DNA of 64,000 nt from an uncultured Bacteroidales bacterium (GTDB lineage: Bacteria > Bacteroidota > Bacteroidia > Bacteroidales > Marinilabiliaceae), in NCBI GenBank assembly GCA_934699135.1, contig CAKUVM010000002.1:1-64000 (forward strand), read 5' to 3'. The position numbers and the translations under genes are program-made. The notes beneath the pieces were generated by a model that saw only the letters and a program-made list of their open reading frames with translations, ran no database searches and was not told the DNA's origin. Shown here in pieces: positions 63,532 to 64,000 of this stretch; within the stretch, counting starts at the first letter, position 1; every line of letters begins with the position of its first letter.

Positions 63532-64000
63532 TTACTCCTTGAAAGTGACCGGGGTGGGAGGCGCGCCCAGGTAAGAGGGCTTCAGCCCGCCCATGTCTAT
63601 CATTACCTTTTGGAAAACCATGGCGGGGTCGGCCGGCCTGATTCTGATGGTGTGCTTGCCTGCTTTCACCTCGTCAAGTTTCTGACCCACTATTATGGCG
63701 TTCTCGCCGACCCACTTGCGCCAAGTGTTCTCATCGAGCGAGCCGTTGATGGGCACCCAGCCTTCGCCCATTCCGGCGTTGAGCTGCAAGTTTTTCTGCC
63801 CCTCTGAATCCCAACCTCCGTCGATGCCGTGGACGTCTATCACTTTCTCTTCGCCACCATCAATCGAGACTGCCAGCTTGTGGCCGGTGCCGCCATAATT
63901 GAGCGTGGGAGACAAGACTACTTGGAGCTTCGGAGTGCCACTGGAGGCGAACTCTACGTCATATTCGAGCCACGTGGCGGGCGTGACCGCCCGCGCTGTG
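63532..64000 (-). CDS. GH115 alpha-glucuronidase, C-terminal part (cut by window edge)
   Basis: The last ~155 codons of a larger gene; the frame is open to the window end. WLEYDVEF, LSPTLNYGGTGHKLAVSIDGG (read in parts) and the ending GGLKPSYLGAPP match the C-terminal beta-sandwich of GH115, which removes methylglucuronic acid from xylan. The catalytic part is outside the window, so assignment rests on the tail and on the xylan operon context. It is the most upstream gene visible of this operon. Confidence 0.75.
   Translation of the reverse strand, partial: TARAVTPATWLEYDVEFASSGTPKLQVVLSPTLNYGGTGHKLAVSIDGGEEKVIDVHGIDGGWDSEGQKNLQLNAGMGEGWVPINGSLDENTWRKWVGENAIIVGQKLDEVKAGKHTIRIRPADPAMVFQKVMIDMGGLKPSYLGAPPTPVTFKE

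Overview
The window is chromosomal DNA from a GC-rich member of the Bacteroidales (phylum Bacteroidota). The evidence is the 5' end of a Bacteroidales-type 16S rRNA at the left edge, many promoters of the Bacteroidota form (TTG/TTTG, about 20 bases, then TAnnTTTG), genes without Shine-Dalgarno sequences, a gldKLMN type IX secretion core and a xylan-degradation operon. I do not name a genus.

Layout. 1-9.4 kb is housekeeping: the 16S start (minus), a TPR protein, a YbaK-type tRNA deacylase, metG, radC, the upp-radA-nnr set, and rpsT between two identical tRNA-Glu genes. 9.4-21.1 kb is an accessory island. It holds small membrane-anchored winged-helix-like proteins, a phage MuF head protein carrying a papain-fold (Tox-PL) toxin domain, a one-repeat type I-C CRISPR with its leader and complete cas operon on the minus strand, and an Rpn-family nuclease. 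21.2-29.9 kb holds a GH2 glycosidase, an mscS-mlaE-mlaF operon, rlpA, ribE and ilvE. 30-34.4 kb holds a thioredoxin-like protein, frr, manC and a surface lipoprotein. 34.5-40.4 kb is porP-gldK-gldL-gldM-gldN. 40.4-47 kb holds topA, secG, lptE, a sigma-54-type activator and kdsB. 47.2-58 kb holds three tRNA-Gln genes, an LD-carboxypeptidase, a large sensor kinase, a DUF2723 membrane protein, panC-panD and two tonB paralogues. 58.2-64 kb is a glucuronoxylan operon: GH115 (cut by the window edge), acetylesterase, GPH sugar transporter, GH10 lipoprotein and GH43.

The most interesting stretch is 10.4-20.0 kb. The CRISPR has one intact 32-bp repeat beside its leader. Where spacers should follow there is instead a 5'-truncated MuF-toxin gene whose open frame starts inside the repeat. 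Its toxin half and a convergent 92-codon gene overlapping its 3' end, a candidate immunity gene, are much more AT-rich than the MuF half. The cas operon carries several independent lesions: a frameshift near the start of cas3, a TAG at codon 4 of cas7, a frameshift in a seven-base homopolymer in cas4, and a 38-32-38 repeat-unique-repeat insertion that replaces the Cas1 C-terminus. That insertion has the architecture expected of an off-target spacer integration. cas5, cas8c (with a probable internal cas11 start) and cas2 look intact. I read this as a decaying I-C system at which a phage toxin cassette has been captured.
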